Positions 37,497 to 47,168 of a stretch of DNA of 64,000 nt are shown here, piece after piece (position 1 is the first letter of the stretch; each line of letters opens with the position of its first letter). This DNA is from Parabacteroides chinchillae (GTDB lineage Bacteria; Bacteroidota; Bacteroidia; Bacteroidales; Tannerellaceae): positions 1 to 64,000 of the forward strand of contig NZ_FNVS01000011.1 of assembly GCF_900108035.1 (NCBI RefSeq), in the 5' to 3' direction. A program made the translations under genes and the position numbers. The notes beneath the pieces are model-generated. The model ran no database searches, was not told where the DNA came from, and worked only from the letters and a program-made list of their open reading frames with translations.

Positions 37497-37934
37497 ATGA
37501 AGAAGATTTTGGTCTTATTAATGTGTCTGCTGGCCGTAAATACGGCGGTACATGCGGACGACGACCGCCCTATTCCGTTTAATGAGTTGCCTGCCAAGGC
37601 ACAAGCGTATGTAAAGAAGTACTTCCCAAACGATAAAGTTGCCCTGACTAAAATGGAAAAGGAATGGTTCGACAAGAAGTATGAGGTTATATTTACGAAT
37701 AGTATTAAGGTAGAGTTTGATAAGGATGGCAGTTGGAAAGAGGTGGATTGTAAATATGCAGCAGTGCCCGAAGCGGTTGTTCCTTCTGTAATTCTTCGTT
37801 ATGTGAAGTCGAATTATGCGGAACAGACTATCGTGAAAATTGAAAAAAGCTCCCGTGATTATGAGGCAAAGTTATCGAATGGCCTCGAATTAAAATTTGA
37901 CAAGAAGTTTAATCTGATTAACATTGATAATTAA
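37497..37934 (+). CDS. small exported PepSY-like (DUF2874) protein
   Basis: This 145-residue protein has a signal peptide (LLMCLLAVNTAVHA) and two PepSY-like half repeats. The typical pattern is visible: FNELPAKAQAYVKKYFPNDKV with KYEVIFTNSIKVEFDKDGSW, then VVPSVILRYVKSNYAEQTIV with YEAKLSNGLELKFDKKFNL. Such BLIP-like periplasmic proteins are encoded next to two-component systems in many Bacteroidales and may act as accessory sensors or protease inhibitors (inference). It lies 18 bp before a second, longer member of the same family. Confidence 0.85.
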   Translation: MKKILVLLMCLLAVNTAVHADDDRPIPFNELPAKAQAYVKKYFPNDKVALTKMEKEWFDKKYEVIFTNSIKVEFDKDGSWKEVDCKYAAVPEAVVPSVILRYVKSNYAEQTIVKIEKSSRDYEAKLSNGLELKFDKKFNLINIDN

Positions 37935-37952
37935 ATAAGAAAGGAATTTACT

Positions 37953-38789
37953 ATGAAGAGAATGGTATGCACTATTGTATTGGCTGCAGGGTTGTTAATG
38001 AGTTGTGACGATAATAATGATAAAGGTCTGGAGTGGGTAAGCGAAACAACCCAAACTGCTTTTACAACTCAATATCCGTCTGCTAAAAGTGTGGGATGGG
38101 AAAAGCGTAACACGTACCTGGTAGCCGATTTTAAGCAAGACAATAAAGATACAGAAGCCTGGTATGACAATAACGGGGTTTGGTATATGACTGAAACGGA
38201 CATTCCATTCGATGCCCTTCCTTCTGCGGTGAAAACATCTTTCCAGCAGAGTGAATATAAAAACTGGAAGGTTGATGACGTGGATATGATAGAACGCAAA
38301 GACATGGAAACTGTTTACGTAATTGAAGTAGAAGAAGGAAACACTGAAACGGATATTTATTACTCGCCGGACGGCATATTGATAAAGGCAGTAGCTGATG
38401 TCGATACTGACGATGACTATGAGGACTTTATCCCTGCCCAACCTGCCGGAAATGTTGAGGAATATATAAAGACTACTTACCCGGATGCCCGTATTATTGA
38501 GATCGAAAAAGAAAAAGATATGACGGAAGTCGATATACTGGATGGAAAAGTTAAGCGTGAACTATTGTTTAAAGCGGATGGCTCTTGGGTACAAACCAAA
38601 ACGGACGTGCATGCTTCCGAATTGCCTTCTGCCGTAGTTGCTGCAATTAAAGCATCTCCTTATGCCACCTATGAGATTGACGATGCAGAGTTTATCCAGA
38701 CTCCTTCCGAAGAATGGTATCTGGTGGAATTGGAACAGGGCAAGCTGGAGGTGGACTTGCGGATAACTGAAGACGGAATTATTTTATAA
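37953..38789 (+). CDS. PepSY-like (DUF2874) lipoprotein with repeated units
   Basis: This 278-residue lipoprotein (lipobox LMSC, Cys18) carries Asp/Asn residues directly after the cysteine, a likely surface signal. It holds about four PepSY-like half repeats, recognisable by TAFTTQYPSAKSVGWEKRN, LPSAVKTSFQQSEYKNWKVD, VEEYIKTTYPDARIIEIEKE and LPSAVVAAIKASPYATYEID, each followed by a strand pair ending in a D-G-(I/S) turn. It is co-directional with the smaller PepSY-like gene and convergent with the histidine kinase, ending 12 bp from it. Confidence 0.85.
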   Translation: MKRMVCTIVLAAGLLMSCDDNNDKGLEWVSETTQTAFTTQYPSAKSVGWEKRNTYLVADFKQDNKDTEAWYDNNGVWYMTETDIPFDALPSAVKTSFQQSEYKNWKVDDVDMIERKDMETVYVIEVEEGNTETDIYYSPDGILIKAVADVDTDDDYEDFIPAQPAGNVEEYIKTTYPDARIIEIEKEKDMTEVDILDGKVKRELLFKADGSWVQTKTDVHASELPSAVVAAIKASPYATYEIDDAEFIQTPSEEWYLVELEQGKLEVDLRITEDGIIL

Positions 38790-38801
38790 ATAAAGATGTT
38801 T

Positions 38802-40073
38802 TTATTTGGAAAGGGAGAACAAGTGTTCTCCTTTTCTGTATTCATAAGAAAGATGGAGCTGATACTGTTTGCAGATAGCGTCTGCAATGGCTAGCCCCAG
38901 TCCGGTAGATTCTTCCTTGCGGCTTCCCTGATAGAAGCGGTCGAAAATATGCTCGCTGTCCAGTGGGAAATCTGTGCCTGTATTGGCAATAACAAAACTT
39001 TGTTCTTTCAGGGTGATATGGATATAACCATTCTCCTTATTATGAATGAAAGCATTTTTGACCAGATTAGAGATTAGAGCCTCTGCCAGTGCTTCGTTCA
39101 TTATAAGGGTAAATGTTCCGGATTCTTCCAGCGAAACAATTAGTCCGTTATAGCAGAATATTTCTTTATAATCGTCCAGGAGTCTTTTTACCAGATTGTT
39201 TATTTCGATCGGGCAGCTTTCTGTAAATTGCCGGTTATCAATTCGCGACAGGAACAATAGAGATTTATTAAGGCGGATGATATAATTCAATGTATGCTTT
39301 GTTTTAAACAATTCAGCCATCTGTTCCTCAGTCAGGTCTGTATTGTCCAGTAGCCATTCAATCCGGTTTGTGCATACGGCCAGTGGGGTTTGAAGTTCGT
39401 GCGAAGCATTTCCTATGAATTGCTTTTGCTGGTTGAATGCCAGTTCCGAACGTTTTGCCGCGCGTTGGGCAGCATCGTTCAAACGGCGGAATTCGCTGAT
39501 TGTCGTTTTATTTTGTAACGGAGCAATCGGTTTACCGGGCAAATATCCGTCCAGCCAATGTAGCAGCGTATAAAGCGGTTTCAGGCTTCTGTAGAATACC
39601 CAAGCACATACAATCAGCAGAGTAACAAGAAGTGTTGCGTAAAGGAATACGATCCAGGAGGCAACGGCTCCACGCAAGTCTTCTTTTTCAAAAGAAGGTG
39701 TAGACACCTCGAGCAGGAAATAACGTCCTTCGTTATTGGCGAAAATAGTCCGGAGTATACGTGCGGGTTCGGTTTCTTTTTTCTCCTGAATGTAAATCTC
39801 CGCATCATAATAATGTATTGAGGGGTAAGAGTCTGCTTCCTCTTTGGTTATTTCATGTATTTGATAGGTGTTGTTTGTACCGTCGTTGGCAGAAGGAAGT
39901 TCCCGTCCGGCCAGTGCCCGAAGGACAATTGTTTCGGAGTAGTCTTCAAGGGCATCGTCTACTTCATCGTTTATTTCTTCAACCATTGTGTAATAAAAGA
40001 ATACTGCCCAGCCGCTAAGTATAAGGAGCAGCACAACCGAAAGACGGATTAGTATGCGGTATATCAATTTCAT
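38802..40073 (-). CDS. sensor histidine kinase
   Basis: This 423-residue inner-membrane kinase has two transmembrane helices (about 10-30 and 130-155) around a periplasmic sensor of about 100 residues. The kinase core shows the H box NASHELQTPLA with the phosphorylated His, the N box SNLVKNAFIHN, the G1 box IANTGTDFP and the G2 box GLGLAIADAI. The stop of the response regulator overlaps its start by 4 bp. It likely senses an envelope signal, perhaps through the adjacent PepSY-like proteins (inference). Confidence 0.95.
   Translation of the reverse strand: MKLIYRILIRLSVVLLLILSGWAVFFYYTMVEEINDEVDDALEDYSETIVLRALAGRELPSANDGTNNTYQIHEITKEEADSYPSIHYYDAEIYIQEKKETEPARILRTIFANNEGRYFLLEVSTPSFEKEDLRGAVASWIVFLYATLLVTLLIVCAWVFYRSLKPLYTLLHWLDGYLPGKPIAPLQNKTTISEFRRLNDAAQRAAKRSELAFNQQKQFIGNASHELQTPLAVCTNRIEWLLDNTDLTEEQMAELFKTKHTLNYIIRLNKSLLFLSRIDNRQFTESCPIEINNLVKRLLDDYKEIFCYNGLIVSLEESGTFTLIMNEALAEALISNLVKNAFIHNKENGYIHITLKEQSFVIANTGTDFPLDSEHIFDRFYQGSRKEESTGLGLAIADAICKQYQLHLSYEYRKGEHLFSLSK
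38813..38835. terminator. convergent terminator hairpin inside the kinase 3' end
   Basis: GGAGAACA and TGTTCTCC pair around a 2-nt loop, with TTTT after it on the plus strand. It stops the PepSY-like operon while its bases also encode the last residues of the kinase (HLFSLSK). Confidence 0.6.
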
Positions 40074-40777
40074 TGTTTGCCGGTAGATTCGTTATTACAG
40101 ATTACAATTTTATAACCGAAACCATAAATGGAACGAATCTCAACGTCCGCTCCGGCTTTTTTTAATTGTTGACGCAGGTTCTTAACCTGAGCGTATACAA
40201 AGTAAAAGTTGTCCGACTGGTCGATATGGTCGCCCCATACGGCTTCAGCCAATGCGGCTTTGTCGATGAGATGGTTCGGGCGGTTCATGAAATAAAGTAA
40301 TATGTCATATTCTTTTTTGAGTAATTCGATTTCTTTGCCGGCAATAAATACCCGGAAACTATCCGGCTCTATCCGTATGTTGCCAAGTTGTATAGACATG
40401 TCGCCGTTGCCCCATCTACGGCGCATAACGCTTTTGATGCGTGCGTTGAGTTCTGCCAAATGGAAAGGTTTGGGCAAATAGTCGTCTGCACCTAGCTCTA
40501 ATCCGGACACTTTGTCGTCTATAGAGTCTTTGGCCGAAATGATAATGACACTTTCTTGTTTATGTTGCTTCTTTAAATCGTCCAGCAGTTTCAATCCGTT
40601 TCCGTCGGGTAGCATAATATCAAGCAGAATACAGTCGTAGCTGTAATCCGTTATCTTTAAACTGGCTTCAAGATATGTACCTGCTGTTTCTACTACGTAC
40701 CTTTCCTGTAAGAGCGTTTTATACATAAGTTCCCGCAATGAAGGCTCGTCTTCTACAATTAATATCTTCATGTGCAT
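40070..40777 (-). CDS. OmpR/PhoB-family response regulator
   Basis: This 235-residue regulator has a receiver domain with the acidic pocket VEDE, the phosphorylated Asp in CILLDIMLPDGNG (about residue 55) and the Lys in YLPKPF. A winged-helix output domain follows (about 130-230; ELLKKEYDILLYFMNRPNHL, VYAQVKNLRQQLKKAG, GFGYKIV). It is the first gene of the two-component operon. A -7 TATATTTG lies at 40802-40795. Confidence 0.95.
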   Translation of the reverse strand: MHMKILIVEDEPSLRELMYKTLLQERYVVETAGTYLEASLKITDYSYDCILLDIMLPDGNGLKLLDDLKKQHKQESVIIISAKDSIDDKVSGLELGADDYLPKPFHLAELNARIKSVMRRRWGNGDMSIQLGNIRIEPDSFRVFIAGKEIELLKKEYDILLYFMNRPNHLIDKAALAEAVWGDHIDQSDNFYFVYAQVKNLRQQLKKAGADVEIRSIYGFGYKIVICNNESTGKQ

Positions 40778-40794
40778 GTTTTGTTTACAATCTT

Positions 40795-40802
40795 CAAATA
40801 TA
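40795..40802 (-). promoter_or_regulatory. -7 element of the two-component operon
   Basis: TATATTTG on the minus strand lies 17 nt before the response regulator start. No clear -33 box is seen. Confidence 0.5.
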
Positions 40803-40877
40803 CTAACGGAATTTAAAATAAACTTGAAATACAGATTTTAAAAGGCCAAACAACGGCTGTATCTCACGAATTTTAGT

Positions 40878-40885
40878 TAAGTTTG
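40878..40885 (+). promoter_or_regulatory. -7 element of the fumarase gene
   Basis: TAAGTTTG matches the -7 consensus and gives a leader of about 55 nt before the ATG at 40945. Confidence 0.45.
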
Positions 40886-40944
40886 CCAGTCCGTAAGAAA
40901 GACAGTAATTCTAAACCAATATTATAAATTAAAATACAAACGCT

Positions 40945-42585
40945 ATGGCAACACCTCCTTTTAAGTATCAGGAACCGTTCCCATTAGGACCGGATACCAC
41001 AGAGTATTATTTGCTTACAAAAGATTATGTATCCGTTTCGGAATTTGAAGGAAAACCTATTTTAAAGGTCGCTAAAGAAGGCCTTACGGCAATGGCAAAT
41101 ACCGCATTCCGTGATGTATCCTTTATGCTTCGCCGTTCGCATAACGAGCAAGTGGCTAAGATCCTGAATGATCCTGAAGCCAGCGATAACGATAAATATG
41201 TGGCATTGACTTTCCTGCGTAATGCAGAAGTGGCAGCAAAAGGCGTACTTCCGTTCTGCCAGGATACCGGCACGGCTATTATCCACGGTGAGAAAGGACA
41301 ACAAGTGTGGACAGGTTATTGCGATGAAGAAGCCTTGGCCTTGGGCGTCTATAAAACATATACAGAAGAGAATCTGCGCTATTCCCAGAATGCTCCTTTG
41401 AATATGTATGATGAGGTAAATACAAAATGCAACTTGCCGGCACAGATAGATATTGAAGCTACGGAAGGTATGGAATATAAATTCCTGTGTGTAACCAAAG
41501 GCGGCGGTTCGGCAAACAAAACTTATCTGTATCAGGAAACAAAGGCGATCCTTAACCCGGGTACTTTGGTTCCATTTATCATTGAAAAAATAAAAACATT
41601 AGGTACGGCAGCTTGCCCTCCTTACCATATTGCTGTTGTTATTGGCGGTACTTCTGCCGAGAAGAACCTGTTGACAGTGAAGTTGGCTTCTACTCATTAT
41701 TATGACAATTTGCCTACTACAGGTAATGAATACGGCCGTGCTTTCCGCGATGTGGAACTGGAAAAGCAGGTAATGAATGAAGTATATAACATCGGATTGG
41801 GTGCACAGTTCGGCGGAAAATATCTGGCGCATGATATTCGTATCGTTCGTTTGCCACGCCACGGGGCTTCGTGTCCGGTAGGTTTAGGCGTGAGCTGTTC
41901 GGCCGACCGCAATATCAAATGTAAGATCAATAAAGACGGTATCTGGATTGAGAAACTGGATAGCAATCCCGGTGAATTGATTCCCGCCGAATTACGCCAG
42001 GCAGGTGAAGGTAACGCTGTAAAAATCAATCTTAACCAACCGATGGCCGATATCCTGAAAGAATTGGATAAATATCCGGTAGCAACCCGTTTGTCATTGA
42101 ACGGAACGATTATTGTAGGCCGTGATATTGCCCATGCCAAGTTGAAAGAACGTTTGGACAAGGGAGAAGACCTGCCTCAATATATTAAAGACCATCCAAT
42201 CTACTACGCCGGTCCGGCTAAAACACCGACCGGTATGGCTTGCGGTTCTATGGGACCGACTACGGCTGGCCGTATGGACTCTTATGTCGACCTGTTCCAG
42301 AGCCATGGCGGTAGCTTGATTATGCTGGCGAAAGGTAATCGCAGCCAGCAGGTAACGGATGCTTGTAAGAATCACGGTGGTTTCTACCTGGGTTCAATCG
42401 GTGGTCCGGCTGCAATTCTGGCGCAAAACAATATCAAGAGTATTGAATGCGTGGAATATCCAGAATTGGGTATGGAAGCAATCTGGAAGATTGAAGTAGA
42501 AGATTTCCCTGCTTTTATTCTGGTAGACAACAAGGGTAACGATTTCTTCAAGCAGATCAAACCGCGTTGTACTTGCAATAAGTAA
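40945..42585 (+). CDS. class I fumarate hydratase (iron-sulfur)
   Basis: This 546-residue single-chain class I fumarase interconverts fumarate and malate with a [4Fe-4S] cluster, as in E. coli FumA/FumB. The N-terminal catalytic half has [21 protein letters not shown], cut here as [12 protein letters not shown] and QQVWTG. Conserved stretches [14 protein letters not shown] and [12 protein letters not shown] supply cluster cysteines. The C-terminal beta half has [20 protein letters not shown] and the end CTCNK. In Bacteroidales it serves the reductive succinate pathway. It is a single gene with a strong terminator. Confidence 0.96.
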   Translation: MATPPFKYQEPFPLGPDTTEYYLLTKDYVSVSEFEGKPILKVAKEGLTAMANTAFRDVSFMLRRSHNEQVAKILNDPEASDNDKYVALTFLRNAEVAAKGVLPFCQDTGTAIIHGEKGQQVWTGYCDEEALALGVYKTYTEENLRYSQNAPLNMYDEVNTKCNLPAQIDIEATEGMEYKFLCVTKGGGSANKTYLYQETKAILNPGTLVPFIIEKIKTLGTAACPPYHIAVVIGGTSAEKNLLTVKLASTHYYDNLPTTGNEYGRAFRDVELEKQVMNEVYNIGLGAQFGGKYLAHDIRIVRLPRHGASCPVGLGVSCSADRNIKCKINKDGIWIEKLDSNPGELIPAELRQAGEGNAVKINLNQPMADILKELDKYPVATRLSLNGTIIVGRDIAHAKLKERLDKGEDLPQYIKDHPIYYAGPAKTPTGMACGSMGPTTAGRMDSYVDLFQSHGGSLIMLAKGNRSQQVTDACKNHGGFYLGSIGGPAAILAQNNIKSIECVEYPELGMEAIWKIEVEDFPAFILVDNKGNDFFKQIKPRCTCNK

Positions 42586-42608
42586 ACATTACAGAGTTAA
42601 TTATATAT

Positions 42609-42657
42609 GGAAAGCGGAGTCTGGTGCTATGCCGGACCTCCGCTTTCCTTTTTTTGT
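42609..42657 (+). terminator. fumarase terminator
   Basis: GGAAAGCGGAG (42609-42619) and CTCCGCTTTCC (42638-42648) form an 11-bp perfect stem, and eight T residues follow. Confidence 0.85.
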
Positions 42658-42664
42658 CTTGTTT

Positions 42665-42712
42665 TAGGTGTTAGTACCTATAAATAGTGACTGGACAGGA
42701 TAAAATCCTATC
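42665..42712. promoter_or_regulatory. two operator-like dyads upstream of the xusA-like gene
   Basis: TAGGT-N6-ACCTA (42665-42680) and the 19-bp GACAGGATAAAATCCTATC (42694-42712; arms match 7 of 8) lie about 90-140 bp before the TTG start. ACCTAT recurs at 42721. The 19-bp size fits iron regulators of the Fur or DtxR type, but neither consensus is matched closely, so the regulator is unknown. Confidence 0.45.
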
Positions 42713-42801
42713 TGTATTTTACCTATTTATGGCGATTGATGTGTTTTTGATTTATAGGGAACTTTGCAGCGTTTTATTAACGTTACAAAATTCATTATAC
42801 A

Positions 42802-45183
42802 TTGAAAACGGTTATTTATAAGTTTTTCCTGGTACTTCTTTTATCAGTCTTTTCTACTTATGCATGGTCGCAGGATGGCTCCATGATTTCGGGCAAAGTT
42901 CTGTCTACGGAAAAAGAGATCGTAGATTTTGCAACAGTTTACTTGAAAGGCACGAATTATGGAGGCACTACTAATAAGGATGGTATTTTCCATCTGAAAG
43001 CTCCCGCAGGCGACTATACACTGGTAGTGTCTGCTATTGGCTACAAAACTGTAGAAAAGCCGGTGAAACTTGTTGCCGGCGAACGAACGAAACAGAATGT
43101 AACTATCTCTCCTCAAACTACAGAACTGGAAGAAGTTGTGGTCGTTTCCAATGGAATAAGCCGCTTGAAACGTTCAGCATTCAATGCTGTGGCTCTTGAT
43201 ACGAAAGCTTTACAAAATTCCACCCAGAACCTGAGTGAAGCGCTAACACAAGCTCCGGGGATGAAATTACGTGAATCCGGAGGTGTTGGCTCGGATATGC
43301 AGTTGATGATGGATGGATTCAGCGGTAAACATATTAAGATATTTATAGATGGCGTACCGCAGGAAGGCGTAGGAAGTTCATTCGGATTAAATAATATCCC
43401 GGTTAATTACGCAGAGCGGATCGAAGTATATAAAGGTGTCGTGCCTGTTGGCTTCGGAACCGATGCAATAGGAGGAGTTATCAATATCATTACCAAAAAG
43501 AATCAGAAAAAGTGGTTTCTAGATGCCTCTTATTCTTTTGGGTCATTTAATACACATAAATCGTATGTTAATTTCGGACAGACCTTAAGTAATGGGTTTA
43601 CTTATGAAATCAATGCTTTTCAGAACTATTCTGATAACGACTATTATGTGGATACTCCGGTGAAAGACTTTGCTACCGGAGCAATTAATAAAAAAAAGAT
43701 TGAACATGTGAAACGGTTTCACGACAATTTCCATAATGAAGCTGTGGTAGGAAAGATTGGTATTGTTAATAAGAAATGGGCTGACCGGTTCATGTTTGGT
43801 TTTACCTACTCACGGATGTATAAAGACATTCAAACCGGTGTCCGGCAGGAAGTTGTGTTTGGCGGAAAGTACCGGAAAGGGTACTCCCTTATGCCATCAC
43901 TTGATTACCGTAAACAAGACCTGTTCACAAAAGGATTAGATTTGGTACTGACGGCTAACTATAATAAGAATATGACGAACAATGTCGATACTTCTTCTTA
44001 TGAATTTAATTGGCGTGGTGAAATGCGTCCTCTTAAAATGCCGGGCGAACAATCCTATCAGAATACCCGTTCGGATAATAACAACTGGAACGGAACATTG
44101 ACAGCTAATTACCGTTTGGGCAAAGCACACATGTTTACCTTTAATCATGTATTGAATGCTTTCCGGCGATCGAACCGTTCTCTTCTGAATGAAGATTCGG
44201 AGGCAAATGCAATTCCTAAGGAAACCCGCAAGAACATTAGCGGCCTGTCTTATCGTTTGATGCCTTCCGAGCACTGGAACGTGTCTGTGTTTGGTAAATA
44301 TTATAATCAGTTTATAGCCGGCCCGGTTGCTACGTCTGCTGCACAGGATAAATATGTACGTACAACCAACTCTGTAAATGCAATGGGATATGGAGCGGCA
44401 GGAACTTACTTTATTTTAAAGAACCTACAGGCAAAGTTATCTTATGAGAAAGCATATCGTTTGCCGACCAATGAAGAGATGTTTGGTGATGAGGATCTGG
44501 AATCCGGTGATATCGCATTGAAACCGGAGAATAGCGATAACCTGAACCTTAACCTGAGTTATGACGAAATGTTTGGGAAGCATTCCATATATGTTGAAAG
44601 CGGAGTGATTTACCGAAATACAAAAGACTACATCCAGCGTAATATATCCGATTTAAGCGGCGGTAAATATGGGGCGACTTATGTGAATCATGGACGCGTG
44701 TTGACAAAAGGATTTACTTTTTCTGCACGATATGGTTTTGCGGATTGGATTAGTGCAGGTGGAAGCTTTACACAGATGAACGTGCGTGATAATGTGAAAA
44801 CCGTTAGCAACGGAAGTAATCAGGAAAGCCTGACATATAAGGCGCGGATACCGAATTTACCATATCAGTTTGCTAATTCGGACCTTACATTTTATTGGCG
44901 CAACTTAGGAAAGAAAAGTAATATGCTGACAGTTACATACGATAACTTGTATATGCACAGTTTTCCGCTCTATTCGGAAGCTGTGGGTAGTGAGTCCGAA
45001 TTTGTGGTTCCTACGCAATTCTCCCATAACCTTACTTTATCTTACGGCATACAAAACGGACGATACAATATCTCTTTCGAATGCCGGAATTTTACAAATG
45101 AAAAACTGTACGACAATTTTAGCCTCCAGAAAGCCGGACGGGCTTTCTATGGAAAGGTAAGGGTTTATTTCGGCGGTAAATAA
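42802..45183 (+). CDS. xusA: TonB-dependent outer-membrane receptor, XusA-like (ferric siderophore)
   Basis: This 793-residue receptor has a signal peptide (FLVLLLSVFSTYAWS), a carboxypeptidase-regulatory-like domain (about 27-105; FATVYLKGTNYGGTTNKDG), a plug (about 120-225; LSEALTQAPGMKLRESGGVG, VGFGTDAIGGVINIITKK) and a 22-strand barrel ending AFYGKVRVYFGGK. The order with a DUF4374 lipoprotein and a PepSY membrane protein matches the Bacteroides xusABC operon, which takes up ferric enterobactin made by other bacteria. The start must be TTG at 42802, because no ATG lies before the signal peptide and an in-frame stop lies at 42778. The symbol rests on operon similarity. Confidence 0.85.
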   Translation: MKTVIYKFFLVLLLSVFSTYAWSQDGSMISGKVLSTEKEIVDFATVYLKGTNYGGTTNKDGIFHLKAPAGDYTLVVSAIGYKTVEKPVKLVAGERTKQNVTISPQTTELEEVVVVSNGISRLKRSAFNAVALDTKALQNSTQNLSEALTQAPGMKLRESGGVGSDMQLMMDGFSGKHIKIFIDGVPQEGVGSSFGLNNIPVNYAERIEVYKGVVPVGFGTDAIGGVINIITKKNQKKWFLDASYSFGSFNTHKSYVNFGQTLSNGFTYEINAFQNYSDNDYYVDTPVKDFATGAINKKKIEHVKRFHDNFHNEAVVGKIGIVNKKWADRFMFGFTYSRMYKDIQTGVRQEVVFGGKYRKGYSLMPSLDYRKQDLFTKGLDLVLTANYNKNMTNNVDTSSYEFNWRGEMRPLKMPGEQSYQNTRSDNNNWNGTLTANYRLGKAHMFTFNHVLNAFRRSNRSLLNEDSEANAIPKETRKNISGLSYRLMPSEHWNVSVFGKYYNQFIAGPVATSAAQDKYVRTTNSVNAMGYGAAGTYFILKNLQAKLSYEKAYRLPTNEEMFGDEDLESGDIALKPENSDNLNLNLSYDEMFGKHSIYVESGVIYRNTKDYIQRNISDLSGGKYGATYVNHGRVLTKGFTFSARYGFADWISAGGSFTQMNVRDNVKTVSNGSNQESLTYKARIPNLPYQFANSDLTFYWRNLGKKSNMLTVTYDNLYMHSFPLYSEAVGSESEFVVPTQFSHNLTLSYGIQNGRYNISFECRNFTNEKLYDNFSLQKAGRAFYGKVRVYFGGK

Positions 45184-45233
45184 CTCATACTGGCATACAT
45201 ATAAATATTAATTATTAAAAATCTGTTTTGTAT

Positions 45234-46625
45234 ATGAAAAAGAACTATTTAAACTGGAGTCTTGCTGCTATCTTATGTTTAGGATCAATAATATCCTGCA
45301 ACGATGATATGGTTGAAGGCGGAAATGGTGGTGGCGACGGCGATAATGAAGCTTTAACCAGTTATGTTATCGCTGCTTCTGTTGGTGATGCTAATTATCT
45401 GTTAACCGCTGACGAACTGGCCGAAGGAAAAGTGTCGGCTAAGAACAACGGTCTTACAACGGAAAGCGGAACGCAGTGGATATTCTATCAGGATAAGTAT
45501 TTATATCGCCTGGTATATAATCAAGGCAATGCAGGAGTTACTTCTTCATATATACTGAATGCAAAAGGAAAAGTGGAAGAACGTGATAATACATACGAGA
45601 TTAAACGTTTCACCTCTTACGGTATTTATAATAATTATATCATTACATCTTCTACCGGTGATTTGGGTTCGTCTTACGCTGATGAGAATGGTTATTTACC
45701 GAAAGGTTTCCTGTTGTCTTATCTGGATGTGGTCAATGAAACATTTACCACAAATAATAATGTGATTATGTCTGAAAACTACCTGGGTAATGGTGAGTAT
45801 GTTACGTTGGCCGGTATTTTGCAGGCCAATAATAAAATATATTCTGCTCCGATTCCGATGGGATTAAGCAAATATGGAGTAAAAGCCGAAGGTGGCAAAT
45901 ATGTTGTATATCCGGAATTAGTGAAAACAGAATCCGGAGGTAGCAATAGTAGCGCATACGAAAAAGGGGAACTGCAATGGACCCAGCATCCGAATGAAGC
46001 ATGGATTGCAATTTATGAGAACGAGAAATTGGAAAATCCGAAACTGATTAAAACAGATAAGATCAGTTATGCTTGCGGACGCAATAAATCGCAATACTAT
46101 CAGACTATTTGGGCAGCTGATAATGGCGACATATATGTGTTTTCGCCAAGTTATGCAAAAACCATGACGGCAGATGTCCAGAAAACAAATTTGCCTGCAG
46201 GCGTGGTGCGTATCAAATCCGGAACTGATGATTTCGATTCCGGCTATTATTTCAATATCGAAGCGGCAACGAATGGCAAAGCCTTTTTGCGTTGCTGGCA
46301 TATCGCAGAAGACTATTTCTTGTTGTTGATGTATGACAGACCTTTGACAGAATCGGGATTTGTAGCTAAAGAACTGGCTGTTTACAAAGGCGAAGACAAG
46401 AAATTAACTTATGTGACGGGGATGCCTTCGACAGATATTATCTCAGGATTTGGAAATAGCCCTTATTCAGAGAATGGCAAGGTGTATATGCCTGTAACCA
46501 CTACGGACGGAAACCAGCCGGCGATTTATCAGATTGATCCTAAAACGGCTGTGGCAACAAAAGGTGTTACTGTCGAGTCTGAACAGATCAGCGGTGTTGG
46601 AAAGCTTACAGTTTCTAAAGATTAG
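45234..46625 (+). CDS. xusB: DUF4374 surface lipoprotein, XusB-like
   Basis: This 463-residue lipoprotein (lipobox IISC, Cys22) is followed by NDDMVEGG, an acidic surface-export signal. The rest is a DUF4374 domain, probably a beta-propeller made of repeats such as EWLF-type [39 protein letters not shown] and [19 protein letters not shown]. In B. thetaiotaomicron the homologous XusB binds ferric enterobactin outside the cell. The frame is open from a TTG at 45228, but the ATG at 45234 fits the signal peptide better. It lies between the receptor and a broken esterase gene. Confidence 0.85.
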   Translation: MKKNYLNWSLAAILCLGSIISCNDDMVEGGNGGGDGDNEALTSYVIAASVGDANYLLTADELAEGKVSAKNNGLTTESGTQWIFYQDKYLYRLVYNQGNAGVTSSYILNAKGKVEERDNTYEIKRFTSYGIYNNYIITSSTGDLGSSYADENGYLPKGFLLSYLDVVNETFTTNNNVIMSENYLGNGEYVTLAGILQANNKIYSAPIPMGLSKYGVKAEGGKYVVYPELVKTESGGSNSSAYEKGELQWTQHPNEAWIAIYENEKLENPKLIKTDKISYACGRNKSQYYQTIWAADNGDIYVFSPSYAKTMTADVQKTNLPAGVVRIKSGTDDFDSGYYFNIEAATNGKAFLRCWHIAEDYFLLLMYDRPLTESGFVAKELAVYKGEDKKLTYVTGMPSTDIISGFGNSPYSENGKVYMPVTTTDGNQPAIYQIDPKTAVATKGVTVESEQISGVGKLTVSKD

Positions 46626-46644
46626 TAGTTGCTAAACACGGAAA

Positions 46645-47152
46645 ATGGTTAAAATTCAATTTCTTTTAATATTCCTCCTGCTCTCATCGGTTACGCGGAG
46701 CCAGGAGGATATTTATATCGGTAAAAAACAAACATTGTATTCTGCGGCTTTGCAGGAGGGACAGGGTTACTGGATAAATCTTCCGGAAAACTATGATCAG
46801 GATAAGGCACAAACTTATCCGGTGATTTATCTTCTTGACGGGGATTCGTTTTTCCATGCTTTGGTAGGGATCAGTAAGGCTTTTTCTTCCGGTAGAGGAA
46901 AGTACTTTCCGCCAAGTATAATTATCGGTGTATCAAGCACAGACCGGACACGGGATTTCACGCCTACAGCTTCGGCTGCCGGACGTGGTGGTAAAGTTTC
47001 TCCAGGTACAACATTAGAAGGGGGAGGTAGTGAAACGTTTAGCCGCTTTTTGACTGAAGAGCACGGAGTTGTTCGATATTTATATAGCTATCGATCTTAG
47101 TTTGTGGTGGGATCAGGGACGGTTGCTGTTCCGGGGATATATGATGGAATAA
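46645..47152 (+). pseudogene. decayed Fes/IroE-like siderophore esterase
   Basis: The first 136 or so codons encode a signal peptide (LLIFLLLSSVTRS) and the start of an alpha/beta-hydrolase of the siderophore-esterase type (YWINLPENYDQDKAQTYPVI, YLLDGDSFFHALVG, ETFSRFLTEE). The frame then slips and ends at 47100. In the +1 frame, 47060-47152 encodes STELFDIYIAIDLSLWWDQG, which is a later part of the same family, and stops again. The middle of the gene, including the GxSxGG nucleophile, is missing. It reads as an internal deletion with frameshift plus 3' loss. Its place inside the xus-like operon suggests that it once cleaved an imported siderophore. Confidence 0.82.
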
Positions 47153-47168
47153 AACAAGTATTCGGAAA

